64,000 nucleotides of DNA, from NCBI RefSeq assembly GCF_001404985.1, contig NZ_JRLF01000009.1:535513-599512 (forward strand), read 5' to 3'. How positions within the stretch are numbered: position 1 is the stretch's first letter; each line of letters opens with the position of its first letter. The position numbers were made by a program, and so were the translations under genes. Shown here piece by piece: positions 51,086 to 59,179 of this stretch. Source of the DNA: Flavobacterium aquidurense (GTDB lineage Bacteria; Bacteroidota; Bacteroidia; Flavobacteriales; Flavobacteriaceae). The notes under the pieces were generated by a model. It was given only the letters and a program-made list of their open reading frames with translations, was not told where the DNA came from and made no database searches.

Positions 51086-51934
51086 TTAGCTGTTTTTTAA
51101 GACATAAATGTGCGATGAATACTCTTTTGTACTGCTTGCTTTTAAATTTGATTTTAAACCAATAAAAAATGCACTCAGATAATTCATTTTTCCGGTTTTG
51201 TATTTCTCCGATAATAAACTCACGTAAAAAGAATCAAATTTCATTGGAAGTACTTTTTCCAATTTCATATCCACTTTTTCAAAAAGAGATTGAATGGCTT
51301 TTTTTGAAAAATGCCAAAAATGAATTGGCACATCATAAGCTGCCCAAAAAGCTTTATAATGTTTCGCGTCGTAGGATTTGAAATTTGGAACCGCAACAAT
51401 TAATGTTCCAGTTGGTTTTAATAAACGCTTCAATTCCTGAATTTGTAATTCTAAATTTGGAACGTGTTCTAAAACGTGCCACATTGTAATCACATCAAAT
51501 GAATTATTTTCAAGAGCATTAATTTCATTCACAAAAGAAATTCCTTTTTGTATCGCAATATTTTTTGCTCGTTCGCTTGGTTCTACTCCAACAGTTTCCC
51601 AACCGTCATTTTTTGCCGTTAATAAAAAATCTCCGGTTCCGGCACCAATATCTAAAATTCTTCCCTTTTGAGGTTGCTCACTATTAATCAAATTCAGTTT
51701 GTTTTTTAGCGCAATATTTTTCACAAAGTGATATGCTTTTTCAAATAACGATCTTTTATTATCCGTGTGCGAAATATAATCTTCGCTTTCATAATATTTC
51801 CCCAGATTTTCTAAATCAGGTTGTGGAGATGTAATAAGCATATCTAAAGCTTCATCATAATACAATTCGAAAATTTCTTTAGAAACAGAATGGTCTTTTA
51901 CAGTAAGAAAATGTTTTTTGTTTAAAACGTCCAT
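51086..51934 (-). CDS. Class I SAM-dependent methyltransferase
   Basis: This 282-residue methyltransferase has a Rossmann core. Motif I is ILDIGAGTGDFLLTAKNDGW (about residues 92-111), followed by VGVEPSERAKNIAI, then FDVITMWHVLEHVPNLELQI with the acidic and His residues of motif IV, and LKPTGTLIVAVPNFKSYDAKHY. The N-terminal 85 residues (YELYYDEALDMLITSPQPD-like, YYESEDYISHTDNKRSLFEK) match the C-methyl/methyltransf_23 group often linked to lipid or polysaccharide modification. The substrate is unknown. The 3' end lies inside a duplicated segment. Confidence 0.85.
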   Translation of the reverse strand: MDVLNKKHFLTVKDHSVSKEIFELYYDEALDMLITSPQPDLENLGKYYESEDYISHTDNKRSLFEKAYHFVKNIALKNKLNLINSEQPQKGRILDIGAGTGDFLLTAKNDGWETVGVEPSERAKNIAIQKGISFVNEINALENNSFDVITMWHVLEHVPNLELQIQELKRLLKPTGTLIVAVPNFKSYDAKHYKAFWAAYDVPIHFWHFSKKAIQSLFEKVDMKLEKVLPMKFDSFYVSLLSEKYKTGKMNYLSAFFIGLKSNLKASSTKEYSSHIYVLKNS

Positions 51935-51971
51935 TTTTTAATTATAGGTATTTGGTTTAATTTCATAGCAA

Positions 51972-52001
51972 ACCCTAAAAGCAAAATTTCACTTTTAGGG
52001 C
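51972..52001 (-). terminator. Terminator after the broken GNAT gene
   Basis: CCCTAAAAG (51973-51981) pairs with CTTTTAGGG (51992-52000), with TTT following on the minus strand. Confidence 0.6.
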
Positions 52002-52029
52002 TTATTAATTTTTATATTTATTTTTTCTT

Positions 52030-52495
52030 CTAGGGTTTCCAATTTATTTTTACAGCCGACATTTTTTCATTTTCAATTCTTTTCTCTGCAATAATTGTAA
52101 AACCGTTTTTAATATAAAACGGCATTGGAGATTTATATAAATCTCCATTTTGTTTTACTTCATTTTCATGATCGACAACCCAACCATTCAAACAATCATT
52201 TTTACTTTTTATTTCATTCATCAAAAGTGAACCATTTCCTTTTCCTTGAATTTGATGATCTAAAATTATTGCAAACCAATTTTCATCTTCTCTCAAAAAA
52301 GTAAAACTCCAACCAATTTATTTTGTTTGAATCATCAATTAACAAATAATGTTTTGTGTTGGCAAGTCCATTTAAATACAAATCAAAATCTTCAATACTA
52401 TTCAAATGTAATCGCTCTGGATATTCATTATTCCAAAGTTGCATTAAGGAATCTTTTTCTTCCAACGTCAAAACATCTTTTTCAATAATCTTCCT
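52030..52495 (-). pseudogene. GNAT acetyltransferase, inactivated by frameshift and start-codon loss
   Basis: Two overlapping frames make one GNAT protein. The first half (LTLEEKDSLMQLWNNEYPER ... HYLLIDDSNKI) ends in a wrong-frame tail at 52283. The second half continues as GWSFTFLREDENWFAIILD, then HQIQGKGNGSLLMNEI (acetyl-CoA loop) and PFYIKNGFTIIAEKRIENEK. A one-base shift near 52312-52325 is needed to join them. The frame upstream reads AGG at 52493-52495 where an ATG before KIIEKDVL would be expected. If both lesions are real the gene is dead; one sequencing error could explain the frameshift but not both. Confidence 0.7.
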
Positions 52496-52519
52496 ATTGG
52501 CGAAATTTTAGACTTTTTC

Positions 52520-52611
52520 TTTGTCATTATTTCTTTTATCATTTCGACAAAGATTGTTTCTTCTGATTGCGGAGTTACTTACTGAGATTCCTCGTTCCTC
52601 GGAATGACAAA
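52520..52611. repeat. Miniature inverted-repeat element
   Basis: TTTGTCATT (52520-52528) and AATGACAAA (52603-52611) bound a 92-bp segment that contains ATTTCGACAAAG and GAGATTCCTCGTTCCTCGG. It resembles the dispersed TTCGTC/GAAATGACAAA intergenic elements of flavobacteria as I recall. Confidence 0.5.
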
Positions 52612-52653
52612 CTATCTGATTAAATACTTTCCTAAAACAATTTATTTCAAAAT

Positions 52654-52669
52654 AGTTTCACGTGGAACA
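52654..52669. promoter_or_regulatory. ParB-box (parS-like) site 1
   Basis: AGTTTCACGTGGAACA matches the parS consensus TGTTNCACGTGAAACA closely. Confidence 0.75.
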
Positions 52670-52781
52670 ATTTAATCATATCAGGTTTGTATCGGTTCCA
52701 ATACTTTTTATCTGCAATAATATATACCACACATTAGATGCACTGCTGTGCATCTCTACAAAAAATGAAACGTATAAAAAT

Positions 52782-52797
52782 AGTTTCACGTGGAACA
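52782..52797. promoter_or_regulatory. ParB-box (parS-like) site 2
   Basis: AGTTTCACGTGGAACA, identical to site 1 and within a shared longer context (AAAATA before, ATT after). Confidence 0.75.
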
Positions 52798-52811
52798 ATT
52801 CAATAAACGAT

Positions 52812-52854
52812 CTCAGTATTCAGTATCCAGCTTCACTGAAAACTAAATACTGAG
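52812..52854 (-). terminator. Hairpin after mnmG
   Basis: CTCAGTATT (52812-52820) pairs with AATACTGAG (52846-52854). It lies 15 bp after the mnmG stop; no strong T-run follows. Confidence 0.4.
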
Positions 52855-52868
52855 ACTGATCACTTTTA

Positions 52869-54740
52869 TTACCTTCCCATATAAATCAACAAAACCGAAA
52901 TATCACTTGGTGACACTCCGCTTATTCTTGAAGCTTGAGAAATTGTTACAGGACGAATCTTGCTCAATTTTTGTTTTGCTTCAATCGACATTGATTTAAT
53001 TTTATTATAATCGAAATTCTCTGGGATTTTCACTTCTTCTAAACGCGTAAGTTTATCAGCATTGTTTCTTTCCTTTTCAATATATCCGGAATATTTCACC
53101 TGAATTTCTGCTTGCTCTAAAATTTCCTGATCTACATCATTAGCTTCGATGTACTCTTTGACTTTTTCAAATTTCATCATATCTTCTAGATCAATCTGTG
53201 GGCGAGAGAAAACTTTAAACATTTTATCTCCTTGTGTAATTGGAGCAGTTTCTTTCGCTTCGAGAATTGGATTTGTCTCTGCAACAGAAACACTCGTCTC
53301 TCTAAAGAAAGCAACCATCTTTTCAGATTCGTTTAATTTCTTTTCCATTCTGCGCAAACGAGCTTCAGAAGCCAAACCAATTTCATGCGACATTGGCGTT
53401 AATCTAAAGTCGGCATTATCTTGACGCAACAATGTTCTATATTCTGCTCTTGACGTAAACATACGATATGGTTCTTCCGTTCCTTTCGTAATCAAGTCGT
53501 CGATCAAAACTCCGATATAAGCTTCATCACGTTTTAAAATCAACGGCGCTTTTTCATGCACTTTTAAATGCGCATTTATTCCAGCCATCAATCCTTGCGA
53601 AGCTGCTTCTTCATATCCTGTCGTTCCGTTTATTTGTCCGGCAAAATATAAACCTTCAACTAACTTTGTCTCCAAAGTATGTTTCAATTGAGTTGGCGGG
53701 AAATAGTCATATTCGATCGCATAACCTGGACGGAAAAATTTCACCTTCTCAAAACCAGCAACAGAACTCAAAGCTTTAAATTGAATATCCTCCGGAAGCG
53801 AAGTCGAAAATCCATTTACATAAACCTCACAAGTATTCCAACCTTCCGGCTCAACAAATAACTGGTGACGTTCTTTATCAGCAAAACGATTAATCTTATC
53901 TTCTATCGAAGGGCAATATCTTGGTCCGATACTTTTGATTCTTCCGTTGAACATTGGTGAACGATCAAAACCTTCTCTCAAAATATCATGAACATCCAAT
54001 GACGTGTACGTCATGTGACAAGATCTTTGATGCGTTAGCGGAACGGTCAAATCCGAATAAGAAAACTTATCCGGTTTCGCATCTCCTTTTTCTTCGTTCA
54101 TTTTAGAATAATCCAAAGAACGTCCATCAACTCGTGGTGGCGTTCCTGTTTTCATTCTTCCTGATTCAAATCCGACTTTTACCAAATCTTCGGTAATTCC
54201 TGTTGCGGCACTTTCTCCTGCTCTTCCTCCTCCAAATTGTTTTTCTCCAATATGGATCAAACCATTCAAGAAAGTTCCATTTGTCAACACAACAGATTTA
54301 GATCGAATTTCTACTCCTAGCGAAGTTCTGATTCCTTTTATCTTTCCGTCCTCGATAATCAAACCTTTCACCATCTCCTGGTAGAAATCAAGATTTGGGG
54401 TTCCCTCCAACATCATTCTCCATTCTTCGGCAAAACGCATTCGATCACTTTGAACTCTCGGCGACCACATTGCAGGTCCTTTTGATTTGTTCAACATCTT
54501 GAATTGAATTGCCGTGCGGTCGGAAACAATTCCTGAATATCCTCCAAGCGCATCAATCTCACGCACAATTTGTCCTTTTGCAATTCCTCCCATCGCTGGG
54601 TTGCAAGACATCTGTGCAATGTTCTGCAGACTCATGGTAACCAATAAAGTTTTCGATCCCAAATTTGCGGCCGCTGCCGCGGCTTCAGATCCAGCATGAC
54701 CTGCACCAACTACAATAACATCGTATTCTTCTAAAAACAT
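52869..54740 (-). CDS. mnmG: tRNA uridine-5-carboxymethylaminomethyl(34) synthesis protein MnmG (GidA)
   Basis: With MnmE this FAD enzyme makes cmnm5U at the wobble position of certain tRNAs. The 623-residue length is normal. The N-terminal FAD site is YDVIVVGAGHAGSEAAAAAA (residues 6-25), followed by SCNPAMGGIAKGQIVREID. PRYCPSIEDK carries a conserved active-site cysteine, and TGYEEAASQGLMAGINA is the second signature. The C-terminal tRNA-binding helices end in RISGVSPSDISVLLIYMGR. It is flanked on both sides by ParB boxes, in keeping with the common position of gidA near chromosome origins in bacteria. Confidence 0.97.
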   Translation of the reverse strand: MFLEEYDVIVVGAGHAGSEAAAAAANLGSKTLLVTMSLQNIAQMSCNPAMGGIAKGQIVREIDALGGYSGIVSDRTAIQFKMLNKSKGPAMWSPRVQSDRMRFAEEWRMMLEGTPNLDFYQEMVKGLIIEDGKIKGIRTSLGVEIRSKSVVLTNGTFLNGLIHIGEKQFGGGRAGESAATGITEDLVKVGFESGRMKTGTPPRVDGRSLDYSKMNEEKGDAKPDKFSYSDLTVPLTHQRSCHMTYTSLDVHDILREGFDRSPMFNGRIKSIGPRYCPSIEDKINRFADKERHQLFVEPEGWNTCEVYVNGFSTSLPEDIQFKALSSVAGFEKVKFFRPGYAIEYDYFPPTQLKHTLETKLVEGLYFAGQINGTTGYEEAASQGLMAGINAHLKVHEKAPLILKRDEAYIGVLIDDLITKGTEEPYRMFTSRAEYRTLLRQDNADFRLTPMSHEIGLASEARLRRMEKKLNESEKMVAFFRETSVSVAETNPILEAKETAPITQGDKMFKVFSRPQIDLEDMMKFEKVKEYIEANDVDQEILEQAEIQVKYSGYIEKERNNADKLTRLEEVKIPENFDYNKIKSMSIEAKQKLSKIRPVTISQASRISGVSPSDISVLLIYMGR

Positions 54741-54802
54741 TTTGTTTTATTATTCTCTGCAAACCGTTTAAGGCGATCCTCAGAATTATTTTTTCATTCT
54801 TT

Positions 54803-54818
54803 TGTTCCACGTGGAACG
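54803..54818. promoter_or_regulatory. ParB-box (parS-like) site 3
   Basis: TGTTCCACGTGGAACG, one end mismatch from a perfect palindrome. It lies just upstream of mnmG. Confidence 0.8.
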
Positions 54819-54900
54819 GCGCTAACGCGCAAAATTCAAACTCTTCAAGTTCAAAAAACACAATCTAGAAACATCAAACACTTCCTAGATCACAAAAAGC

Positions 54901-54916
54901 TGTTCCACGTGGAACA
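54901..54916. promoter_or_regulatory. ParB-box (parS-like) site 4
   Basis: TGTTCCACGTGGAACA, a perfect 16-bp palindrome. Confidence 0.85.
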
Positions 54917-54971
54917 GATTAAAACATTCTACATTGACAAGTTCTCGATAAAATCTTCAAAACAAATTTCA

Positions 54972-54987
54972 TGTTCCACGTGAAACA
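54972..54987. promoter_or_regulatory. ParB-box (parS-like) site 5
   Basis: TGTTCCACGTGAAACA, identical to the classical B. subtilis-type parS sequence. Confidence 0.88.
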
Positions 54988-55027
54988 TCCTTGCTTATTT
55001 CAAAAATCCAAGCTGTCAATCAACTTA

Positions 55028-55043
55028 TGTTCCACGTAAAACA
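55028..55043. promoter_or_regulatory. ParB-box (parS-like) site 6, one mismatch
   Basis: TGTTCCACGTAAAACA has G to A in the central CACGTG. Confidence 0.65.
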
Positions 55044-55085
55044 TTTATCATTTGAAGTTTCAAAAATCAATCGAACTTTCAGAAG

Positions 55086-55101
55086 TGTTTCACATGAAAT
55101 A
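55086..55101. promoter_or_regulatory. ParB-box (parS-like) site 7, degenerate
   Basis: TGTTTCACATGAAATA has two mismatches and may bind weakly. Confidence 0.5.
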
Positions 55102-55135
55102 CATTTATATCTTTTTCAAAACAAAAAATATCAAA

Positions 55136-55151
55136 CGTTTCACGTGGAACA
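55136..55151. promoter_or_regulatory. ParB-box (parS-like) site 8
   Basis: CGTTTCACGTGGAACA, one end mismatch. Confidence 0.78.
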
Positions 55152-55182
55152 ATTATACTGTTTCAAACTTTAGGTTACATTA

Positions 55183-55198
55183 TGTTTCACGTGGAACA
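55183..55198. promoter_or_regulatory. ParB-box (parS-like) site 9
   Basis: TGTTTCACGTGGAACA, full match to the degenerate consensus. Confidence 0.85.
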
Positions 55199-55228
55199 CA
55201 ATTCTTATCAAAATAAAGAGTGGTTTAA

Positions 55229-55648
55229 TTACTGTTCCACGTGAAACATTGTAATTTTCTCATCCTCTTTTGAACGCATAAGTTCAGCTTCAGAATCACT
55301 TTTGTCTTTGTATCCACAATAATGAAGTATACCATGAGCCAAAACTCGTTTTAATTCTTCTATAAAAGAAACATTAAAATCCTTAGCATTATCTTCTACT
55401 CTCTCAACAGAAACAAATATATCTCCGTTTAATTCATTGCCAACAGTATAATCAAAACTGATAATATCTGTTAGTGTATCATGATTTAGATATTCTACAT
55501 TTATCTTATGAAGATATTCATCATCACAAAATATGTAGTTTATCTCTCCTTCGTTTTTATTTTCAGAAACGATTACAGCACTTAGCCAATCAGCAAAGGC
55601 TTGTTCGTTGTCTAAAGTAAATTCGGTTTCGTAATTAAAATTGATCAT
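55229..55648 (-). CDS. ybeY: rRNA maturation endoribonuclease YbeY
   Basis: This 139-residue metal-dependent endonuclease acts in 16S rRNA 3' processing and ribosome quality control. The core NHDTLTDIISFDY and the motif HGILHYCGYKDK (His105 and His109) are present. The third metal ligand of E. coli YbeY (His124) corresponds here to Asp115, which I believe is usual in Bacteroidota but have not checked. The final residues MFHVEQ are encoded by a ParB box (55233-55248). The start overlaps the DUF4175 stop by four bases (ATGA), so the genes are translationally coupled. Confidence 0.92.
   Translation of the reverse strand: MINFNYETEFTLDNEQAFADWLSAVIVSENKNEGEINYIFCDDEYLHKINVEYLNHDTLTDIISFDYTVGNELNGDIFVSVERVEDNAKDFNVSFIEELKRVLAHGILHYCGYKDKSDSEAELMRSKEDEKITMFHVEQ
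55233..55248. promoter_or_regulatory. ParB-box (parS-like) site 10, inside ybeY
   Basis: TGTTCCACGTGAAACA, the same sequence as site 5, lies within the last codons of ybeY and sets the C-terminal FHVE. Confidence 0.88.
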
Positions 55649-58600
55649 TTTGTATTAAAATATTGTTGAACCTTTTGATTAAAATTCGAGCGCAAAGGTA
55701 GTGATTGTCTGTTTAATATCTCTACACTGTTTAAATAATCCAATAGTGAGTTAGGTAACGCATTTGTTCTATTAGAAAATTCAGCTTTATTTGTTTCAGA
55801 CTGACGCTTTGTATCTTGCCCTTGTTGTTGAACTGCGTTGTTTAATTTTAATAGCTCTTGTTGAATATTGAGAATACGCTGTAAGTTTTCATTCTTAAAA
55901 CCTTTATTTAAAAGTTGCTTTTCAGAAGCTTTCATTTGATCAATTACAGATTTTCCTTGTGAGTCTAAACCTTGTTTTGCCAATTCCTTTTGCAAAGCTT
56001 CTCTAAGTTTTACTTGCTCTTTATATATTTCCATTATTGCTTCTGCATCTCCTTCTCCATCATTCCCATCTTTTCCTTCATTACTTTTTCCGCCACTTTT
56101 ATTTCCTTGACCGTCTTTACCTTCTCCACTTTTACCCTTACCATCTTTTCCTTGTCCTTGCTTTCCTTCACCGGATTTTCCCTGTTGACCTTCCCCAAGT
56201 TTATCTCCCGGTTTCATTCCTTCTTTCATTTTATCAGCAAGACCTTTTTGTTTTTGAATAATATCCGGTAATTGCATTCCTTGACCATCACCTGGTTTTG
56301 GTTTTCCTGATCCCGGTTTTGACATAGACATCTGCATGTTGTTTAATAAATCACTTAAAAAATCAGCTAATTTATTTGCAGATGAAACAGCATATTGCTG
56401 GTGAGAAACACCTTTTGGAACCTGAACATCACTTAAAGTTTCAATTGCTTTATCTATATTGTATTGTACATTCCCTATTTCTTTAGTAACATCTTCGGCA
56501 ACTTTTGGGTTACGCAGCGACAACGCAAACAAACTATCATCAACATGTTTAAATTGTTGTTTCAAATTTTGTTGTGTTTTAATATTTCTTGTAAATGCTG
56601 AAGAACCCAATTTCATGGTTTTAAATTGTTTCATCACATCTTCCTGAGATAAAGAATATGCTAATAGATTATCCAGAACCTGACGAAGCATTGCAACATC
56701 TTCTTCGAGTTGTTCTTGTTCTCCACCCTCCATACTTGAATCCATTTGTTCAGCCATACTTTTCATTTTCTTGGCTGCACTTTTTTGTTTTGGTTTTGCC
56801 GAAGATGAATTCTTTTTACTCAATTCTTCAGAAGCTTTCTTTAAATCATCTTTCAAATCTTTCTCTTTCGAAGGATCATTCGGAATATCCAATGGAGATT
56901 TTAAAGTCTTATTTTCTTCTTTTAAATCCTTTAAGTCATCCTGAATTTTATCAAAAGCTTTATTAATATCTTCTTGTTTATCCTGAGTGTTTTCCTTTTC
57001 TTTATTCGAAAGTTGTTCTTGTTGTTCTGCTAACTTCTTTAATTTATCTGCAACTTGTTCTGCTTTTTTAGAAACATAAAAACGTTTCGTTAATTCAACC
57101 AATTGCTCCAAGTTGCGAGATTGGTTCTTGCTGATTTGTTTGAACTTTTCCATTTTATCAAACAACTCTTCGCTGTTTAATTTATCATTTAAGTTCTTCA
57201 ATTCATCCATTAACTTCTGATTTTTTTCTAAGTCTTTCTCAGCATTATCTAAACGTTTCTGCAAATCATCAGCAGTTTTGTCTTTCTTTTCAGATTGAAA
57301 CTTATCCAGATTCTTGTTCATTTTCTCTGTAAATTGTTTCATCAACTCGTCTTGTTGTTTCTGACGTTTGATAAAATCATTTACTTTTAGTTGATCTTTA
57401 AACTCTAAATTATCTTTTTCTTTTCCTGATTTTTGGATCTTATCCATTTCAGAAAATTGCTTTTCCTGATTTTTCAAAGACTTTGATAAACTGTTTATGT
57501 TCTGATTTTGCTGTTGCAATTCCATATCATGAACTTCATCTGTAGTAGAAACCCGGTCTGAAAAAACAGAAGACTTTGTACTCTTAAAACCATGAGGTGC
57601 ATCATTATCAAAAACCTCAAAATAGTATTCATAAGATACTCCTTCCTGCACAGCAAGGTTACTTGGAAAATTAAAAACAAACTGATCAAATACTCCTGAC
57701 TTAACCGGAATGGTTCCACGCTTGGCGGTATTAGGTTTGTTATGTTCGTAATAAACAACTTGTAATTTAGACAAACCATAGTCATCTCCTAACCTTCCTA
57801 AAACATAATTCTTATCTAACTTTAAACTGTCCGGAGCAGGCGAAACTGTAATAGTTGGATGCTGATCTTTGATAACTGACAGCTGATAATCAAGTTTTTC
57901 GTAGTTTTTGATCTTATTATTTGAAGTAAGGATTTGATATTCTGTATTTTGACTGATATTTTTAGCCAATTTAAACTCATTTTCGGCCTTATTGAACTTG
58001 AAAATTGCTTTATCATCCTTCCAAACAATCTCCTGAGTCGATTGCGTATTCATTTTCCAAGTCACCAAAGTTCCTTCTGGCACAATTGCATTTCCAGTTC
58101 CTTGAATGATTTCTGATTTCTTTTTTAGATAAGATGGAAAATTCAGAACCATTTCAAAGTTCGCAATTGATGGAACCGTGATTACTTTCAATTCGTATTC
58201 TTCAGATGAAACTGAATTTCCTTCAAAAGAAAACTCCACATTCGATACCGGTTTTTCAATCTTAAATTCAAACTTTCCAGGTTGAGATGATTCCATAAAA
58301 TAACTTTCGTTGCCAATATGAATCATTACATTTTCCGGAACAACATTTCCAACAGATTCCATTTTAATAACGAAATCTTTGTTTTGTTCTGTTTGCAAAT
58401 TTTGATTTAGAACCACAAATTTAAAAGGTGCCGGAGGTAAAAAGGTAGCATTAAAATGTACTACTCTATTTAAACTTTGAGAAATTATATTGCTGTTTCC
58501 AGAAATATAAAACACGGCAAAAAGCAAAATTGGAATAATTGCTAATGGTAAATACTTCCTATTGCTTTTAAAATTGATAGCATTCCCAAACGGAATTGGT

Positions 58601-59016
58601 TGCAACGAATTTGCTTTTTGTTCTATTGAAGCCAACATCAACTCTGAACTTTCTGTTGAATTCTCAGACGCTGACAATTGCAAAAAGTTCGTAAGCTTAT
58701 CACTTACTTCAGTAAAATGATTTCCAATAATTGCTGAAGCCTGATTATAATCGATTCCTTTTTGAAGTTTAAACAACTTAAAAATCGGAAACAAAATAAA
58801 TCTAAACAATAGAAAAACTTCTACTCCTATAAATATCCAAAATAATAATGTTCTTCCTAATGGTTTTAACCAAAGAAAATATTCAATAAAAAGCGTAAAC
58901 AGAAAATATAATAATCCGAAACCAATAAAAAGAAGTCCTCCTTTTATCAATTCATTGGTATAATATTTCTTTATAAATGCTTCTAACTTTTGATATATAG
59001 CAGATGTTGTTTTCAA
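55645..59016 (-). CDS. Large DUF4175 family membrane protein
   Basis: This 1123-residue protein is typical of the Bacteroidota DUF4175 family. Two or three membrane segments lie near the N-terminus (about residues 24-50, 57-80 and 150-172). A periplasmic beta-rich region follows (residues 180-500, with PSIANFEMVLNFPSYLKKKS and LGRLGDDYGLSKLQVVYYEH). Then come long charged coiled coils (about 510-760) and a Gly/Lys-rich low-complexity stretch (about 910-1000, GKPKPGDGQG, GEGKQGQGKDGKGKSGEGK). No catalytic motif is seen and no function is established. It sits directly upstream of ybeY, overlapping by four bases. Confidence 0.82.
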   Translation of the reverse strand: MKTTSAIYQKLEAFIKKYYTNELIKGGLLFIGFGLLYFLFTLFIEYFLWLKPLGRTLLFWIFIGVEVFLLFRFILFPIFKLFKLQKGIDYNQASAIIGNHFTEVSDKLTNFLQLSASENSTESSELMLASIEQKANSLQPIPFGNAINFKSNRKYLPLAIIPILLFAVFYISGNSNIISQSLNRVVHFNATFLPPAPFKFVVLNQNLQTEQNKDFVIKMESVGNVVPENVMIHIGNESYFMESSQPGKFEFKIEKPVSNVEFSFEGNSVSSEEYELKVITVPSIANFEMVLNFPSYLKKKSEIIQGTGNAIVPEGTLVTWKMNTQSTQEIVWKDDKAIFKFNKAENEFKLAKNISQNTEYQILTSNNKIKNYEKLDYQLSVIKDQHPTITVSPAPDSLKLDKNYVLGRLGDDYGLSKLQVVYYEHNKPNTAKRGTIPVKSGVFDQFVFNFPSNLAVQEGVSYEYYFEVFDNDAPHGFKSTKSSVFSDRVSTTDEVHDMELQQQNQNINSLSKSLKNQEKQFSEMDKIQKSGKEKDNLEFKDQLKVNDFIKRQKQQDELMKQFTEKMNKNLDKFQSEKKDKTADDLQKRLDNAEKDLEKNQKLMDELKNLNDKLNSEELFDKMEKFKQISKNQSRNLEQLVELTKRFYVSKKAEQVADKLKKLAEQQEQLSNKEKENTQDKQEDINKAFDKIQDDLKDLKEENKTLKSPLDIPNDPSKEKDLKDDLKKASEELSKKNSSSAKPKQKSAAKKMKSMAEQMDSSMEGGEQEQLEEDVAMLRQVLDNLLAYSLSQEDVMKQFKTMKLGSSAFTRNIKTQQNLKQQFKHVDDSLFALSLRNPKVAEDVTKEIGNVQYNIDKAIETLSDVQVPKGVSHQQYAVSSANKLADFLSDLLNNMQMSMSKPGSGKPKPGDGQGMQLPDIIQKQKGLADKMKEGMKPGDKLGEGQQGKSGEGKQGQGKDGKGKSGEGKDGQGNKSGGKSNEGKDGNDGEGDAEAIMEIYKEQVKLREALQKELAKQGLDSQGKSVIDQMKASEKQLLNKGFKNENLQRILNIQQELLKLNNAVQQQGQDTKRQSETNKAEFSNRTNALPNSLLDYLNSVEILNRQSLPLRSNFNQKVQQYFNTK

Positions 59017-59071
59017 TGTGAATCTGTTTTATTTATAACCCATAAAAGTACTAATTATAAGTATAAGTTTG

Positions 59072-59142
59072 AAAGTCAAAAGTCGAAAGTCAAAAGTTAC
59101 CATCTTAACGCAAAAGCTTTCAGACTTTCGACTTTTGACTTT
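59072..59142. repeat. 20-bp perfect inverted repeat at the gltX promoter
   Basis: The 20 bases at 59072-59091 are the exact complement of 59123-59142, with a 31-bp spacer. Each arm is built from AAAGTC/GAAAGTC units. The right arm contains the -33 TTG of gltX. Confidence 0.9.
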
Positions 59143-59162
59143 TGACGAATGTTGTATCTTTG
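59135..59162 (+). promoter_or_regulatory. gltX promoter
   Basis: TTG (59135-59137), 17 bp, TATCTTTG (59155-59162). Start near 59167, leader about 13 nt. Confidence 0.7.
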
Positions 59163-59179
59163 CATCAAAATTTAAACAA

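Noticed and set aside
54741..55228. Replication origin with DnaA boxes
   Set aside because: No TTATCCACA-type boxes or 13-mer unwinding repeats were seen. The parS cluster suggests the origin is near but does not place it here.
59069..59179. N-terminal 37-residue extension of GltX
   Set aside because: It is encoded by the inverted repeat and promoter; the family start is MSKQVRVRFAPSPTG.
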